Part shown: one piece after another, positions 25,335-32,954 of the stretch
How the letters are laid out: every line of letters starts with the position of its first letter
Numbering within the stretch: the first letter of the stretch is position 1
The notes under the pieces: generated by a model
Told to the model about the DNA's origin: nothing
Database searches by the model: none
What the model saw: only the letters and a program-made list of their open reading frames with translations
Position numbers and translations under genes: made by a program
Assembly (NCBI GenBank): GCA_030613605.1
Contig: JAUWLO010000001.1
Location: forward strand, 1 to 39,289
Direction: 5' to 3'
Source of the DNA: Gammaproteobacteria bacterium
Lineage (GTDB): Bacteria; Pseudomonadota; Gammaproteobacteria; SZUA-152
Length of the DNA: 39,289 nucleotides

Positions 25335-26756
25335 TTAAGAGTCTCCTGAAAACATTGTCGTTGAAACCATTCCATTCATTTGCATTTGTTTTCGCTGAAT
25401 TTCTTCTGCCACATCGAAACCCGCTTTCATAGCGTGGTCCATATTGTAATACTTAAACATCCCTCCTCGACCTGCCGTGTACAGATTTTCAAACTTTTCC
25501 AGATATTGATTAATTGTATGGCAGTGGTCACTGTAACCGATCTCAAATAAAGGATAGGCATTTGGAATTCGCATCACCACCTGGTCAATAATATCCTTCT
25601 GATCGATGATGCCGAGGTCATGCAGAATTTTGCTGGTACTGGTAATCAACTCAAAATCTTCACTATTCCACGTTTTGTCACCACGAAAACAGAAATACTC
25701 AATCACCAGAAGTGATTTTCCGGGTGGCGCCATACTGTCACTCCAATTGGTTGGCTCGTGAATACGACCAAATGGAATGGATTTTTCCGGTACATAAATC
25801 CAGGTGTGGCCAGTAACGCGAGGTCGATTGACCATAAGGGTGACCGTCACAAGATCACGGCTGCGTAATTGTGAAGCGGCCTTCAATACATGCTCTGGTG
25901 GTTTTGGTCTTAAGGCGTTGACAAGAACAGGGAGTGGAATGGTGGAAACAAAATGGCTTGCGGATAATTGACCTGGTCGATCATTACATAGTATTTCCAC
26001 ACTTTGAATTCGCGAGTCTGAGTGATTAACAAAACGCACACGTGATTGTGTATATATGGTGTGTTTTTTACATATATCCGCAGCCAGATTGTCGGTAATT
26101 TGGCCTATACCTTTTCGTGGATAAAGGAAACGGTCTGCCAGTGTGGTGAATTTCTTTTTACTGGTAGGCAGTATGGCTTTTGCAATGGCCTTCCCTAAAG
26201 ATAATCCTTGAATTCGCTGTTCTACCCACCGTTGATCAATGTGCTGGCATTCTATGCCCCAAACCTTTTCACTATAGTCACGAAAGTAGATATTGAACAT
26301 AGTGCGGCCAAAATTGGCCACCACCCAGTCTTCAAGTGATGCTGGTATTTCGGTAGTGAATTGTGCGCGAATGCGCTCATAAATATAATCCGCCAATATC
26401 TTTGCCGACATTTTTGGCCCAAAAGCGGATAATGCCTTGAAAGGTTTTAGAGGGTAATCAAAATAACGATTTCGGAGTAGAATCTTACTTGAGCGGGGAA
26501 CGACAAGACAATCCTCGTTGAGGATAGTTCGTACAAAAGTATCCAGTTCCTGGTCATTGGTAACAAACCGATGGCCGCCCAAATCAAAACGAAAACCATT
26601 ATGTTCAATGGTGCGTGCCAGACCACCTATATTTTTACCTGCTTCTATAACAGTCACAGGGAAATTAGCTTTGGTTAGCGCGTGGGCGGTACTCAGACCA
26701 GCTAATCCTCCGCCCATAACCAATGCATGGTTAATCGTATTTACTCTGTCATCCAA
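25335..26756 (-). CDS. FAD-dependent oxidoreductase, UDP-galactopyranose mutase/protoporphyrinogen oxidase-like
   Basis: 473 residues. The N-terminal dinucleotide fold is VMGGGLAGLSTAHALTKANFPVTVIEAGKNIGGLARTIEHNGFRFDLGGHRF, and the C-terminal FAD contact is NLYTAGRGGMFKYYNMDHAMKAG. The family (NAD(P)-binding flavoproteins near UGM and amine oxidases) is frequent in glycan and lipid gene clusters. TTG start with GAGGTGAG upstream. It lies 9 bp after a small membrane protein gene and 11 bp before the B12 radical SAM gene, so it is firmly inside the operon. The reaction is not known. Confidence 0.85.
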   Translation of the reverse strand: MDDRVNTINHALVMGGGLAGLSTAHALTKANFPVTVIEAGKNIGGLARTIEHNGFRFDLGGHRFVTNDQELDTFVRTILNEDCLVVPRSSKILLRNRYFDYPLKPFKALSAFGPKMSAKILADYIYERIRAQFTTEIPASLEDWVVANFGRTMFNIYFRDYSEKVWGIECQHIDQRWVEQRIQGLSLGKAIAKAILPTSKKKFTTLADRFLYPRKGIGQITDNLAADICKKHTIYTQSRVRFVNHSDSRIQSVEILCNDRPGQLSASHFVSTIPLPVLVNALRPKPPEHVLKAASQLRSRDLVTVTLMVNRPRVTGHTWIYVPEKSIPFGRIHEPTNWSDSMAPPGKSLLVIEYFCFRGDKTWNSEDFELITSTSKILHDLGIIDQKDIIDQVVMRIPNAYPLFEIGYSDHCHTINQYLEKFENLYTAGRGGMFKYYNMDHAMKAGFDVAEEIQRKQMQMNGMVSTTMFSGDS

Positions 26757-26765
26757 AACTCACCT

Positions 26766-26972
26766 CTACTCGGTTAAGTCTTTATAGTAATCCTGTAGCT
26801 CCTCGCTCACACCCTCTGGTGCCGAGCCCTCGGATCCAGCCCCATAACCACCTGCATCAGGAGCTTCAAAGTAACCCGGTTCTACACCCGTACCATAGGA
26901 TATTGTCCAGCCAATAAAAAACGATAACATGCAGCTAACAATAATGATTGCTGACCATTGATAGATTTTCAA
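26766..26972 (-). CDS. Small single-pass membrane protein A
   Basis: 68 residues, TTG start with GGGAGGGAG ribosome site. One N-terminal hydrophobic helix (WSAIIIVSCMLSFFIGWTI), then a glycine-, alanine- and serine-rich linker, then an acidic C-terminus GVSEELQDYYKDLTE. The C-terminus matches that of the next small protein (DVSEDMEKYYEQLSEEAE): both have V-S-E-[ED]-[LM]-x2-Y-Y-x2-L-x-E. It looks like a structural partner or substrate of the operon enzymes. No known family recognised. Confidence 0.7.
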   Translation of the reverse strand: MKIYQWSAIIIVSCMLSFFIGWTISYGTGVEPGYFEAPDAGGYGAGSEGSAPEGVSEELQDYYKDLTE

Positions 26973-27035
26973 TGTTCTCCCTCCCTATTCTTGTTAATAA
27001 AGGGACAGTGTTGCTCAACAATGCAGTCCACGGCC

Positions 27036-27227
27036 TCATTCTGCCTCTTCGGACAATTGTTCGTAATATTTTTCCATATCTTCACTGACATCCGATTTCA
27101 GGCCTATAGCCTCGCTCTTATCTCCACCAATCATCCCAACCTCTATCATGGGCGGTAAGCTGTAACCCATTAGAAATCCCATAAACACTGTCACCACCAG
27201 AATGACAACCCAGAGTCCGTTTTTCAT
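27036..27227 (-). CDS. Small single-pass membrane protein B, paralogue of A
   Basis: 63 residues from the ATG at 27227, which has GGGGG at the right distance; the frame is open 5 codons upstream. One N-terminal helix (LWVVILVVTVFMGFLMGYSL), a short linker and the acidic tail SDVSEDMEKYYEQLSEEAE that repeats the tail motif of protein A. 63 bp separate the two genes. A duplication with a conserved tail and a diverged linker suggests that the tail is the functional part, for example a docking site. No known family recognised. Confidence 0.7.
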   Translation of the reverse strand: MKNGLWVVILVVTVFMGFLMGYSLPPMIEVGMIGGDKSEAIGLKSDVSEDMEKYYEQLSEEAE

Positions 27228-27331
27228 TGTATAGGCCCCCAAATATTACGATCACAATCAGCTAGTTTTTCATAAATAAGCGTTATTACATTTATGATTT
27301 GATCGTTATTTTTAAAGATCATTTTTCTAAC

Positions 27332-27577
27332 CTACGCCTTTTCTATATCCCATAAGAACTGGCCGCCTTCCTTGCTTTGTGAAACGATTTCATCGCCTGT
27401 AATATCGCACATGGCAGCAATAGATTCACCAGAGGAAGGGTTATCAAATATCACCTGTAAATGATCACCAGATTCAATTTTTGATAATGCCTTTTTGGTA
27501 TAGATTTGTGGGTGTGGACATACATAACCTTTTACATCCAGACGATAGTGTCCTTCAGATTGTTTTTCAAAATTCAT
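27332..27577 (-). CDS. TusA-family sulfur carrier (YeeD/TsuB-like)
   Basis: 81-residue TusA-fold protein with the active motif GYVCPHPQIYTKKAL, where Cys20 is the persulfide-carrying residue of the C-P-x-P signature. It ends with GGQFLWDIEKA, as in the YeeD/TsuB branch. The strong AGGAGG ribosome site lies upstream, and the gene is 34 bp after YeeE/TsuA. Established pairs of this type take up thiosulfate through YeeE and release sulfur on TusA. Here it probably delivers sulfur to the DsrE-type proteins or to an unknown acceptor. Confidence 0.9.
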   Translation of the reverse strand: MNFEKQSEGHYRLDVKGYVCPHPQIYTKKALSKIESGDHLQVIFDNPSSGESIAAMCDITGDEIVSQSKEGGQFLWDIEKA

Positions 27578-27611
27578 GATACATTCCTCCTATGATTAAC
27601 TGGACTTGTTA

Positions 27612-29054
27612 TCACATGCCGCACGATTCGAATTGTTTTGCCATTTTTCTTTCAGTCCACCAGTTAAAGAATTTAACACCAATATAAGCGCCACCAATCA
27701 TACCTAACCCAAACAACCAGCCAGAAACATCACCTTGTGAGACCCTGACAAAAAATGCGCCGACATTACATCCTAATCCAAGTCGAGAGCCGATACCCAT
27801 GAGTGCACCACCAATAATTGCCCAGGTTGCCAATTCTAAGGTCGGCTTTTTGAATTTGAACTCATTGTGCAGCAAGGCCATTACTGCAGCACCGCCAATA
27901 AGTGCTAATGACATCCAGTCTGCAGGATTCAGGGCAGGGTTGGGTATGCCGTTAACAAAACCAAAATAGATGTTATCCATATTCTCTGCGCCCATTTTAT
28001 TAAACGCCCAGCCAACCCATTGGGCCTCCTGTGTAGTCACATACCAATAGCCTGGATCGAATACAGTACCGTTAACAGATAGACCAAAGTCATGCCCCAT
28101 TCTCTCTAGCAACGAACCCGCATTTCGCACACCAAATTTTACGCGAAGTCCCTGGGTCACTAGCATCTGTAAGCCGCAAAAGATGCCCAGAATCAAACCG
28201 GCTATTGCGGTTCGTTTTGAGGAAGAAATCATGGCCCAATATCCTTTCAAATCATCCTTAAAACTAAACCCTGATTGCTTTTTCAGAAGTTTTCTCTTGA
28301 AACCACCTCTTGACCAAAAGACATAGACGATAATCAACAAAATGGTGCCAGGCACAAGAACACCAATGAGTACATTGGCAAAAAAAGCGCCTGCTACAGA
28401 ATCATTGGAAAGACCGAGAAGGCTGGCATAAGTCATCACCGGTTGATCCCATACATAACCCGCAAGATACTGGTCTACCCATCCATCGCCTGCATTTATT
28501 GTTGATGGTAATCCCTTTGCTACGGCTGATTCATGCCAGGATTCCGGCACCAGTTTATTGGTCCATCCAGCCACATCGGCAAACAAGGCCTGGGTAACAC
28601 TGATGGATAAGATAACAATGAGCGCAACGCCATTACCCTCACCCGTTTTATATAATGAGCCGGAGGCGCAACCACCGGCAAAGACCATGCCCACACCGAA
28701 GATAAAGCCGGCAATAACTGCATGAACACTTGTGGGAGCCGCATGAAATGTACTCAATCCAGTAGCACTAATAAAAGCACTGACAAAAGCAAACAGCGCT
28801 GTGGCCACCATGACACCAACAACCATTCGCGGGACGCCTACAGCAAACAGATCACGAAACGCTGATGAAAAACAGAAACGACCATATTGCAGACACATAC
28901 CATAGATAAACCCAAACCATAGATAAACCGACAGATAAATATAATATTCGTTGTAGGCAAATGTGGATATGCTAATCATGGCGAAGAACCCAACAATACC
29001 AAAAGCCCACATTCTTTTTTTTCTTAGGTCATTCTCTAATGCTGTAGCATCCAT
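27612..29054 (-). CDS. YeeE/YedE (TsuA-like) sulfur-compound transporter
   Basis: 480-residue polytopic membrane protein of two YeeE/YedE repeats. Conserved cysteine motifs of the family are visible: YGRFCFSSAF (Cys61), AGGCASGSLYK (Cys129) and LGLGCNVGAFF (Cys429), the residues that handle thiosulfate in the characterised transporter. A ~150-residue insert containing a periplasmic-looking segment (VPESWHESAVAKGLPSTINAGDGW) separates the halves. GGGAGGAG precedes the ATG. With TusA immediately downstream, thiosulfate or related sulfur uptake is the best call; direction and exact substrate are inferred. Confidence 0.88.
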   Translation of the reverse strand: MDATALENDLRKKRMWAFGIVGFFAMISISTFAYNEYYIYLSVYLWFGFIYGMCLQYGRFCFSSAFRDLFAVGVPRMVVGVMVATALFAFVSAFISATGLSTFHAAPTSVHAVIAGFIFGVGMVFAGGCASGSLYKTGEGNGVALIVILSISVTQALFADVAGWTNKLVPESWHESAVAKGLPSTINAGDGWVDQYLAGYVWDQPVMTYASLLGLSNDSVAGAFFANVLIGVLVPGTILLIIVYVFWSRGGFKRKLLKKQSGFSFKDDLKGYWAMISSSKRTAIAGLILGIFCGLQMLVTQGLRVKFGVRNAGSLLERMGHDFGLSVNGTVFDPGYWYVTTQEAQWVGWAFNKMGAENMDNIYFGFVNGIPNPALNPADWMSLALIGGAAVMALLHNEFKFKKPTLELATWAIIGGALMGIGSRLGLGCNVGAFFVRVSQGDVSGWLFGLGMIGGAYIGVKFFNWWTERKMAKQFESCGM

Positions 29055-29075
29055 TGTGTTCTCCTCCCATCTGCA

Positions 29076-30953
29076 TCAAAGGATTGTATTAATTGCCTGA
29101 CTTCTGACAGGTAAATAAATATCAACGATTGTTTTGTAACGATATATTTCTTCCTGTGTTACGAATTGACGGGCATGTTTATATGCAGAGAGTCGTTCTC
29201 TTATATTGCCCGGAATCTCCTGTTTTTTACTATTCGATATAACAGCAATAATTCTTTCTGTATTTTCTTTATTGTATTGATAATATGTTGGTAATTTATA
29301 TTCCCAGGTAAATCTCAGAGGAGACGACTGCATATCATTTAACTTTGTTTGAGGGTCTCTTCCTCTTTCATCTCTATAGATGACCTGTTTCTGACTATAT
29401 AAATCAAATAAGGGGATACTCATAACTGGATTCACAGATGATCGGGTTTGTGGAAGCGTAATAACCTCTACTGTTGATAGTTCCATGGAATCAATATATT
29501 TACTGGCGGCCTGGATATTGCTTGCGCTGGTGCTTCCAAGAAAAGAGGAAAATCCTGATACTGAGAAGATGCTTGCTGATAGCAGGATGCATAAGCTCAA
29601 GTAACGCCGAATCCTTGCTTCCTTAATGTTAGCTAACGCGTAACCTGCCATTAGGGATAACATTGGGAATGCGATCAAAACATACCTTATTCTTCTAATA
29701 TCAATTATTAATATCAATAGGATCATCCAGCCAATAATTAAATATTTTAAATCCCTCTTCTTGTAGGCAAGATATAGTGAAACAACGGCGGCCAGAGAGA
29801 CAAAAGGATGGGATTGAAAAAGGAATGTCGATAGGTGGCTTTCTGACCATCCGCTTAGTGCAGGCCACTGATATCCGATCAACAATTCTATTTGGTTAAC
29901 AAATACTTCATGCTTCCAAAGTAACAATAGGCCCAGAAAAGCAGAAAGAGAGGCCAGGACAATAATATTTTGTTTTAGCATCATTTTCCTGGCATCAGGA
30001 TTGACTGTGATTTTGAAAAGAACCAGTGAAATCACGGGTAAAATACTCAGCATCAACCAGGTTGAGTATTTTGTCAGCATTGCCAGGACAATACACACCG
30101 CAGCGAGTACTGGTAAAATCGAATTCTGTCGTGTTAATGCCCGGGTATAGACGAATATAGCAAGGGAAAGAAAAAACATGGCTGGCACATCTACTAACAT
30201 CAATGGTACCTGTGTGTGGAGATAAGGGATTGCCAATAACATCAGCGCTCCATACAGACCTACACGCTCACTCCACAGGAGCTTACCGATAAAAAAGGTC
30301 ATGATGACCGTGCCGGAAAAAAAGAGCGTATTAATGACCTGTATGCCTGCTCGACTTTCCCCAGAAACTTGAAATATTAATCCATAAATAAACGGGACAA
30401 GAGGTAAGTCAGTCCAGGCCATGATTCCACGCCCCCACTCGCTAATAAAATAGCCAATGCCGTACATCTCCACATATTTTGCCTGGGTGAAGTATCGAGC
30501 GGCATCTACAATCACCTCAGGGCTACTCCAGTGCAAAATGCCAATGGAATACGATATTAAAAACAGGACGGGTACGAAATAGTGACGTGAAAGTTTAATG
30601 GTAGATATATACCATGCGATCATTAAACCTATAATCAGGGTGAATGAGATGGCCAGTAGGTCTGACTCAGAGAATATCCATTGCCAACTGGTTAGACGAT
30701 TGTCATCAATAGCACGTAACGATAATAAAGCAAAAAAAACACACAGGGATGATAAATAGATCAGTATTGCTTCTGGACAGCGTGCGATCGATGAAATTCT
30801 CAGGCAAGCCTGTTGAAAATAGGAATGAAACCCTACCGTTGTATTACCAATAAGAACCTGTTCCCCATTTTCACAAGGATCGATCCGATTGTTAACACCT
30901 TTACCAGGAGATAACTTTATCGCATTGCTCGATCTTGTCGACAAGCTCATCAT
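29076..30953 (-). CDS. ArnT/PMT-like membrane glycosyltransferase (GT39 superfamily)
   Basis: 625 residues with about 11 to 13 hydrophobic segments from residue ~65 to ~480 and a soluble C-terminal ~150 residues. The first large loop carries Y-F-x4-Y-V-E-M-Y and SEWGRGIMAWTDLPLVPFIYG, with the acidic residues (D150, D182) expected in GT-C enzymes such as ArnT that use polyprenyl-phosphate sugar donors on the periplasmic side. The likely reaction is sugar transfer to a lipid or protein outside the membrane. The first ~18 codons overlap the upstream 56-residue gene in another frame; no better start is visible, although the N-terminal ~60 residues are atypical. Confidence 0.82.
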   Translation of the reverse strand: MMSLSTRSSNAIKLSPGKGVNNRIDPCENGEQVLIGNTTVGFHSYFQQACLRISSIARCPEAILIYLSSLCVFFALLSLRAIDDNRLTSWQWIFSESDLLAISFTLIIGLMIAWYISTIKLSRHYFVPVLFLISYSIGILHWSSPEVIVDAARYFTQAKYVEMYGIGYFISEWGRGIMAWTDLPLVPFIYGLIFQVSGESRAGIQVINTLFFSGTVIMTFFIGKLLWSERVGLYGALMLLAIPYLHTQVPLMLVDVPAMFFLSLAIFVYTRALTRQNSILPVLAAVCIVLAMLTKYSTWLMLSILPVISLVLFKITVNPDARKMMLKQNIIVLASLSAFLGLLLLWKHEVFVNQIELLIGYQWPALSGWSESHLSTFLFQSHPFVSLAAVVSLYLAYKKRDLKYLIIGWMILLILIIDIRRIRYVLIAFPMLSLMAGYALANIKEARIRRYLSLCILLSASIFSVSGFSSFLGSTSASNIQAASKYIDSMELSTVEVITLPQTRSSVNPVMSIPLFDLYSQKQVIYRDERGRDPQTKLNDMQSSPLRFTWEYKLPTYYQYNKENTERIIAVISNSKKQEIPGNIRERLSAYKHARQFVTQEEIYRYKTIVDIYLPVRSQAINTIL

Positions 30954-31071
30954 AAGATGTTTCCTTGTTGGTGAGATCTACAGTCTCGACTTTATTATCA
31001 TTTTTTTGTTCCTCGATGAGCTTCGTGGCTTTTTCATCGGGACCATCATTGAAGATATACAGTATTTTCAT
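30901..31071 (-). CDS. Short DsrE-superfamily-like protein (56 residues)
   Basis: An open frame below usual length cut-offs: MKILYIFNDGPDEKATKLIE at the start, a helical middle and the end IEQCDKVISW. The beta-alpha-beta pattern and the ending D-K-V-I-S-W match the ending of the next DsrE-type protein (D-K-V-I-S-L) and the DsrE/DsrF family in general. It contains one cysteine, Cys50. It lies 21 bp after the previous gene and overlaps the ArnT-like gene by 53 bp. A reduced DsrH/TusB-like subunit is possible; this is an inference from fold pattern and context. Confidence 0.65.
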   Translation of the reverse strand: MKILYIFNDGPDEKATKLIEEQKNDNKVETVDLTNKETSYDELVDKIEQCDKVISW

Positions 31072-31092
31072 GGGTAGATTCCCTTGCTTCTT

Positions 31093-31395
31093 TTACAGGG
31101 ATATGACTTTATCCGCTTCATTATTCATCATCGCGTTGTTAAATTGACTGCCCAGGACGATTTCCTTTGATATCCCTTCCGTATTCACACCTTGATCGCT
31201 AGCACTGTGCTGGCAAAGGCTCATCACAACGTTATCTGCTGTACATAGCTGAGTAAATTCGGGATAAGCCAATAATCGAGTACCGGAGTCCATGGCGAAG
31301 ATAGATACGTCATGTCCCTTTGCGCTAGCTGCCTGAGTGATACCAACAACATGGTCTAGATGGCGGTCTGTTGTTATTATTATCCCTAACTTCAC
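31093..31395 (-). CDS. DsrE-family protein
   Basis: 100 residues. GIIITTDRHLDHVVGITQAASAKGHDVSIFAMDSGTRLL is a DsrE/DsrF-type first half, and VVMSLCQHSASDQGV (Cys61) fits the position of the sulfur-carrying cysteine of DsrE; the end ADKVISL is typical. GTG start with GGGGGA upstream. It is the first gene of the long operon that includes TusA and YeeE, and the palindromic operator lies 71 bp upstream. It probably accepts sulfur from TusA. Confidence 0.82.
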   Translation of the reverse strand: MKLGIIITTDRHLDHVVGITQAASAKGHDVSIFAMDSGTRLLAYPEFTQLCTADNVVMSLCQHSASDQGVNTEGISKEIVLGSQFNNAMMNNEADKVISL

Positions 31396-31432
31396 GCTGT
31401 ATCCCCCTCAAGCCAATTTATTAGTTTTGCTA

Positions 31433-31461
31433 GTAATAGGAATACACGCATTACTGCATAT
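31433..31461 (-). promoter_or_regulatory. Probable promoter of the long sulfur/radical SAM operon
   Basis: On the minus strand TATTAC (31438-31433) can serve as -10 with a poor -35 (ATATGC, 31461-31456) at 17-bp spacing. The palindrome ends 4 bp upstream of the -35, the same geometry as at 21568-21621. Boxes are weak, which fits an activated promoter. Confidence 0.4.
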
Positions 31462-31465
31462 CAGG

Positions 31466-31485
31466 AATGATGCATATGCATCATT
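31466..31485. promoter_or_regulatory. Palindromic operator, copy B (upstream of the DsrE...radical SAM operon)
   Basis: AATGATGCATATGCATCATT is a perfect 20-bp palindrome in the 247-bp gap before the first gene of the long operon. A 16/20 match lies at the same position relative to the promoter of the glycosyltransferase operon at 21568-21587. A 20-bp dyad is the usual size of LuxR-family sites, and a LuxR-type gene ends ~470 bp away. Binding is inferred. Confidence 0.7.
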
Positions 31486-31580
31486 TTGGGGTCGCATCAG
31501 AAAAGGACAGTAATATTAACTCTCATACATGATGAGACACTACGCGAGACTATCAGAACGGGTTTTTTTGGAATGGCGTC

Positions 31581-31608
31581 AAAAAACGATATAGGTGACT
31601 GAATCACC
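31581..31608 (-). terminator. Weak terminator after the DsrF-like gene
   Basis: On the minus strand GGTGA-TTCAG-TCACC forms a 5-bp hairpin, followed 7 bases later by six T. It would end the regulator/DsrF-like transcript before the next operon promoter. The distance between stem and T-run lowers confidence. Confidence 0.35.
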
Positions 31609-31642
31609 CACAGGAAAATACTACGCAACTAAATAAGATCAA

Positions 31643-31915
31643 CTAATAGGGCAAAATATGGTCGTAAGACAATAACTCCCTGGCCATTGTGGCTGTTGGT
31701 ATATAGGCGGACTCAGTACAACCCTCAATATTTGAATAGGTCTTAATATCCATTTCATCAAGGGTCTCAATATTCAATTCATTGTCCTTTGTCTTAACCA
31801 GATCTCTGTCGAGTAAAAAAACATCGACACTATCATCCATCAAGGTTAAGCCGATGGACATGCGTATCGCTTCATCTTGTCTATCCTTAATGATAACCGC
31901 TATTTTTTTACTCAT
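31643..31915 (-). CDS. DsrE/DsrF-like small protein
   Basis: 90 residues. KKIAVIIKDRQDEAIRMSIGLTLMDDSVDVFLLDRDL is a DsrE/DsrF-family start, and the end SYDHILPY matches the final strand of the family. A single cysteine (Cys66, EGCTESA) is in a loop. GAGGAA precedes the ATG. It follows the PAS-LuxR gene by 36 bp, so it is probably co-expressed with the regulator, and it may give the regulator or the operon proteins sulfur status information; that last point is speculative. Confidence 0.78.
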   Translation of the reverse strand: MSKKIAVIIKDRQDEAIRMSIGLTLMDDSVDVFLLDRDLVKTKDNELNIETLDEMDIKTYSNIEGCTESAYIPTATMARELLSYDHILPY

Positions 31916-31951
31916 AACAGGTTCCTCGTATTTTATAGGTAAATATATTTC

Positions 31952-32620
31952 CTAGTGCACAAGGTTATGACGATAGGCGTAAGCTACTGCCTCTGTCTGG
32001 CTATGGACACCCAGTCGCTTCTGGATGTGTTGCATGTGATTACGGACAGTCGTCAGGCTGATCAATAGTCGTTTTCCTATAGAGGCTAGCGATATTCCTT
32101 CTGCCAGCAATTGTAGTACCTCATTTTCCCGGCCAGTAAGGCGAGAGACTACTTCATCACCTTGCCGGGTATTAGCTGGATATGTGAATGATGAGGCTGA
32201 TGGATTTCCTGCGCTCATGGCGTAATCAATAGAAGAAAGAACATCGGTGGACATGCTTCTATTAAGCAGGTGCATCACCACCCACCCCTTTTTACACATT
32301 GATGGCACCAGGACAATATTGACCGATAGAACGATCTGGTCACCCTTAGTGTCATTGGTCTTGATCGAGAAGGATTTAGGTGCGTCTGTTGCTTTCCCGG
32401 AGGCCATATCGGCAACGCAACAACCACGTTTACAAAACTGGGCATCGGTTACCGGATTGCGACCGCATATGACATCACAACATGGACGGCCTAGCACCCA
32501 ATTAGATGAGCGACCAAAAAGCTCTTCACAACCTGCATCCCAATAAATAATTCTCTGCCTGGCATCAACAGCATAGGCTCCATCTACTGCGCCATATAAA
32601 ATATCTCCAAGAATAGGCAC
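31952..32620 (-). CDS. PAS-domain LuxR-type transcriptional regulator with cysteine cluster
   Basis: 222 residues. An N-terminal PAS domain (DGAYAVDARQRIIYWDAGCEELFGRSSNWVLGRPCCDVICG, ~10-115) contains seven cysteines between 31 and 68 (C31, C47, C48, C52, C63, C67, C68), suitable for a thiol switch, persulfide sensing or an iron-sulfur cluster. The C-terminal LuxR/GerE helix-turn-helix is complete (LTGRENEVLQLLAEGISLASIGKRLLISLTTVRNHMQHIQKRLGV, ~160-205). GTG start with GGGG and AAAGG upstream. A receiver domain is absent. It is the most likely regulator of the adjacent sulfur operon and of the palindrome-bearing promoters. Confidence 0.87.
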   Translation of the reverse strand: MPILGDILYGAVDGAYAVDARQRIIYWDAGCEELFGRSSNWVLGRPCCDVICGRNPVTDAQFCKRGCCVADMASGKATDAPKSFSIKTNDTKGDQIVLSVNIVLVPSMCKKGWVVMHLLNRSMSTDVLSSIDYAMSAGNPSASSFTYPANTRQGDEVVSRLTGRENEVLQLLAEGISLASIGKRLLISLTTVRNHMQHIQKRLGVHSQTEAVAYAYRHNLVH

Positions 32621-32812
32621 CCTTTATCCCCTTTTATTTATTATTTAATATAGGACTTACTACATTGCTCATGTTTAAGCTCGATAGTTGAGCAAAACGG
32701 TATATTATAATCCCTCCAAACGAAACTGAGCGTTACCTGTAAATCTAGTACAGATTGAGCAAGAATCTACAGGTGATGTAAATAAATCATAAAAAATATG
32801 GAATGCTATTTT

Positions 32813-32954
32813 CAACAGACATGAAAAAACCCACCCAGAGTTAACATAAGCAGGTTTTTCCAAACGCTTTAGCAGTATTTATAAAGCACCCTGCAATCTG
32901 AAATCAAATCGGTGCTCTAGTTAAAATATAGGTGTTCTTTGGAGAAATACAAGG
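32813..32954 (+). repeat. Dispersed intergenic repeat, copy 2
   Basis: 142-bp element with the same layout as copy 3: ACATGAAAAAACCCACCC, hairpin AAAAACC/GGTTTTT, GCTTTAGCAGTATTTA, AAAGCACCCTGCAA, ATCGGTGCT, ATATAGG and TTTGGAGAAATACAAGG at the end. AGCACC and GGTGCT form a second 6-bp stem. GCAGG (from the first hairpin) can alternatively pair with CCTGC, so the element could switch between folds. It lies in the 505-bp gap between the PAS-LuxR and triheme genes. The rest of the gap shows no convincing gene; at 32774-32789 there is a weak relative of the 20-bp operator (TGATGTAAATAAATCA). Confidence 0.85.
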
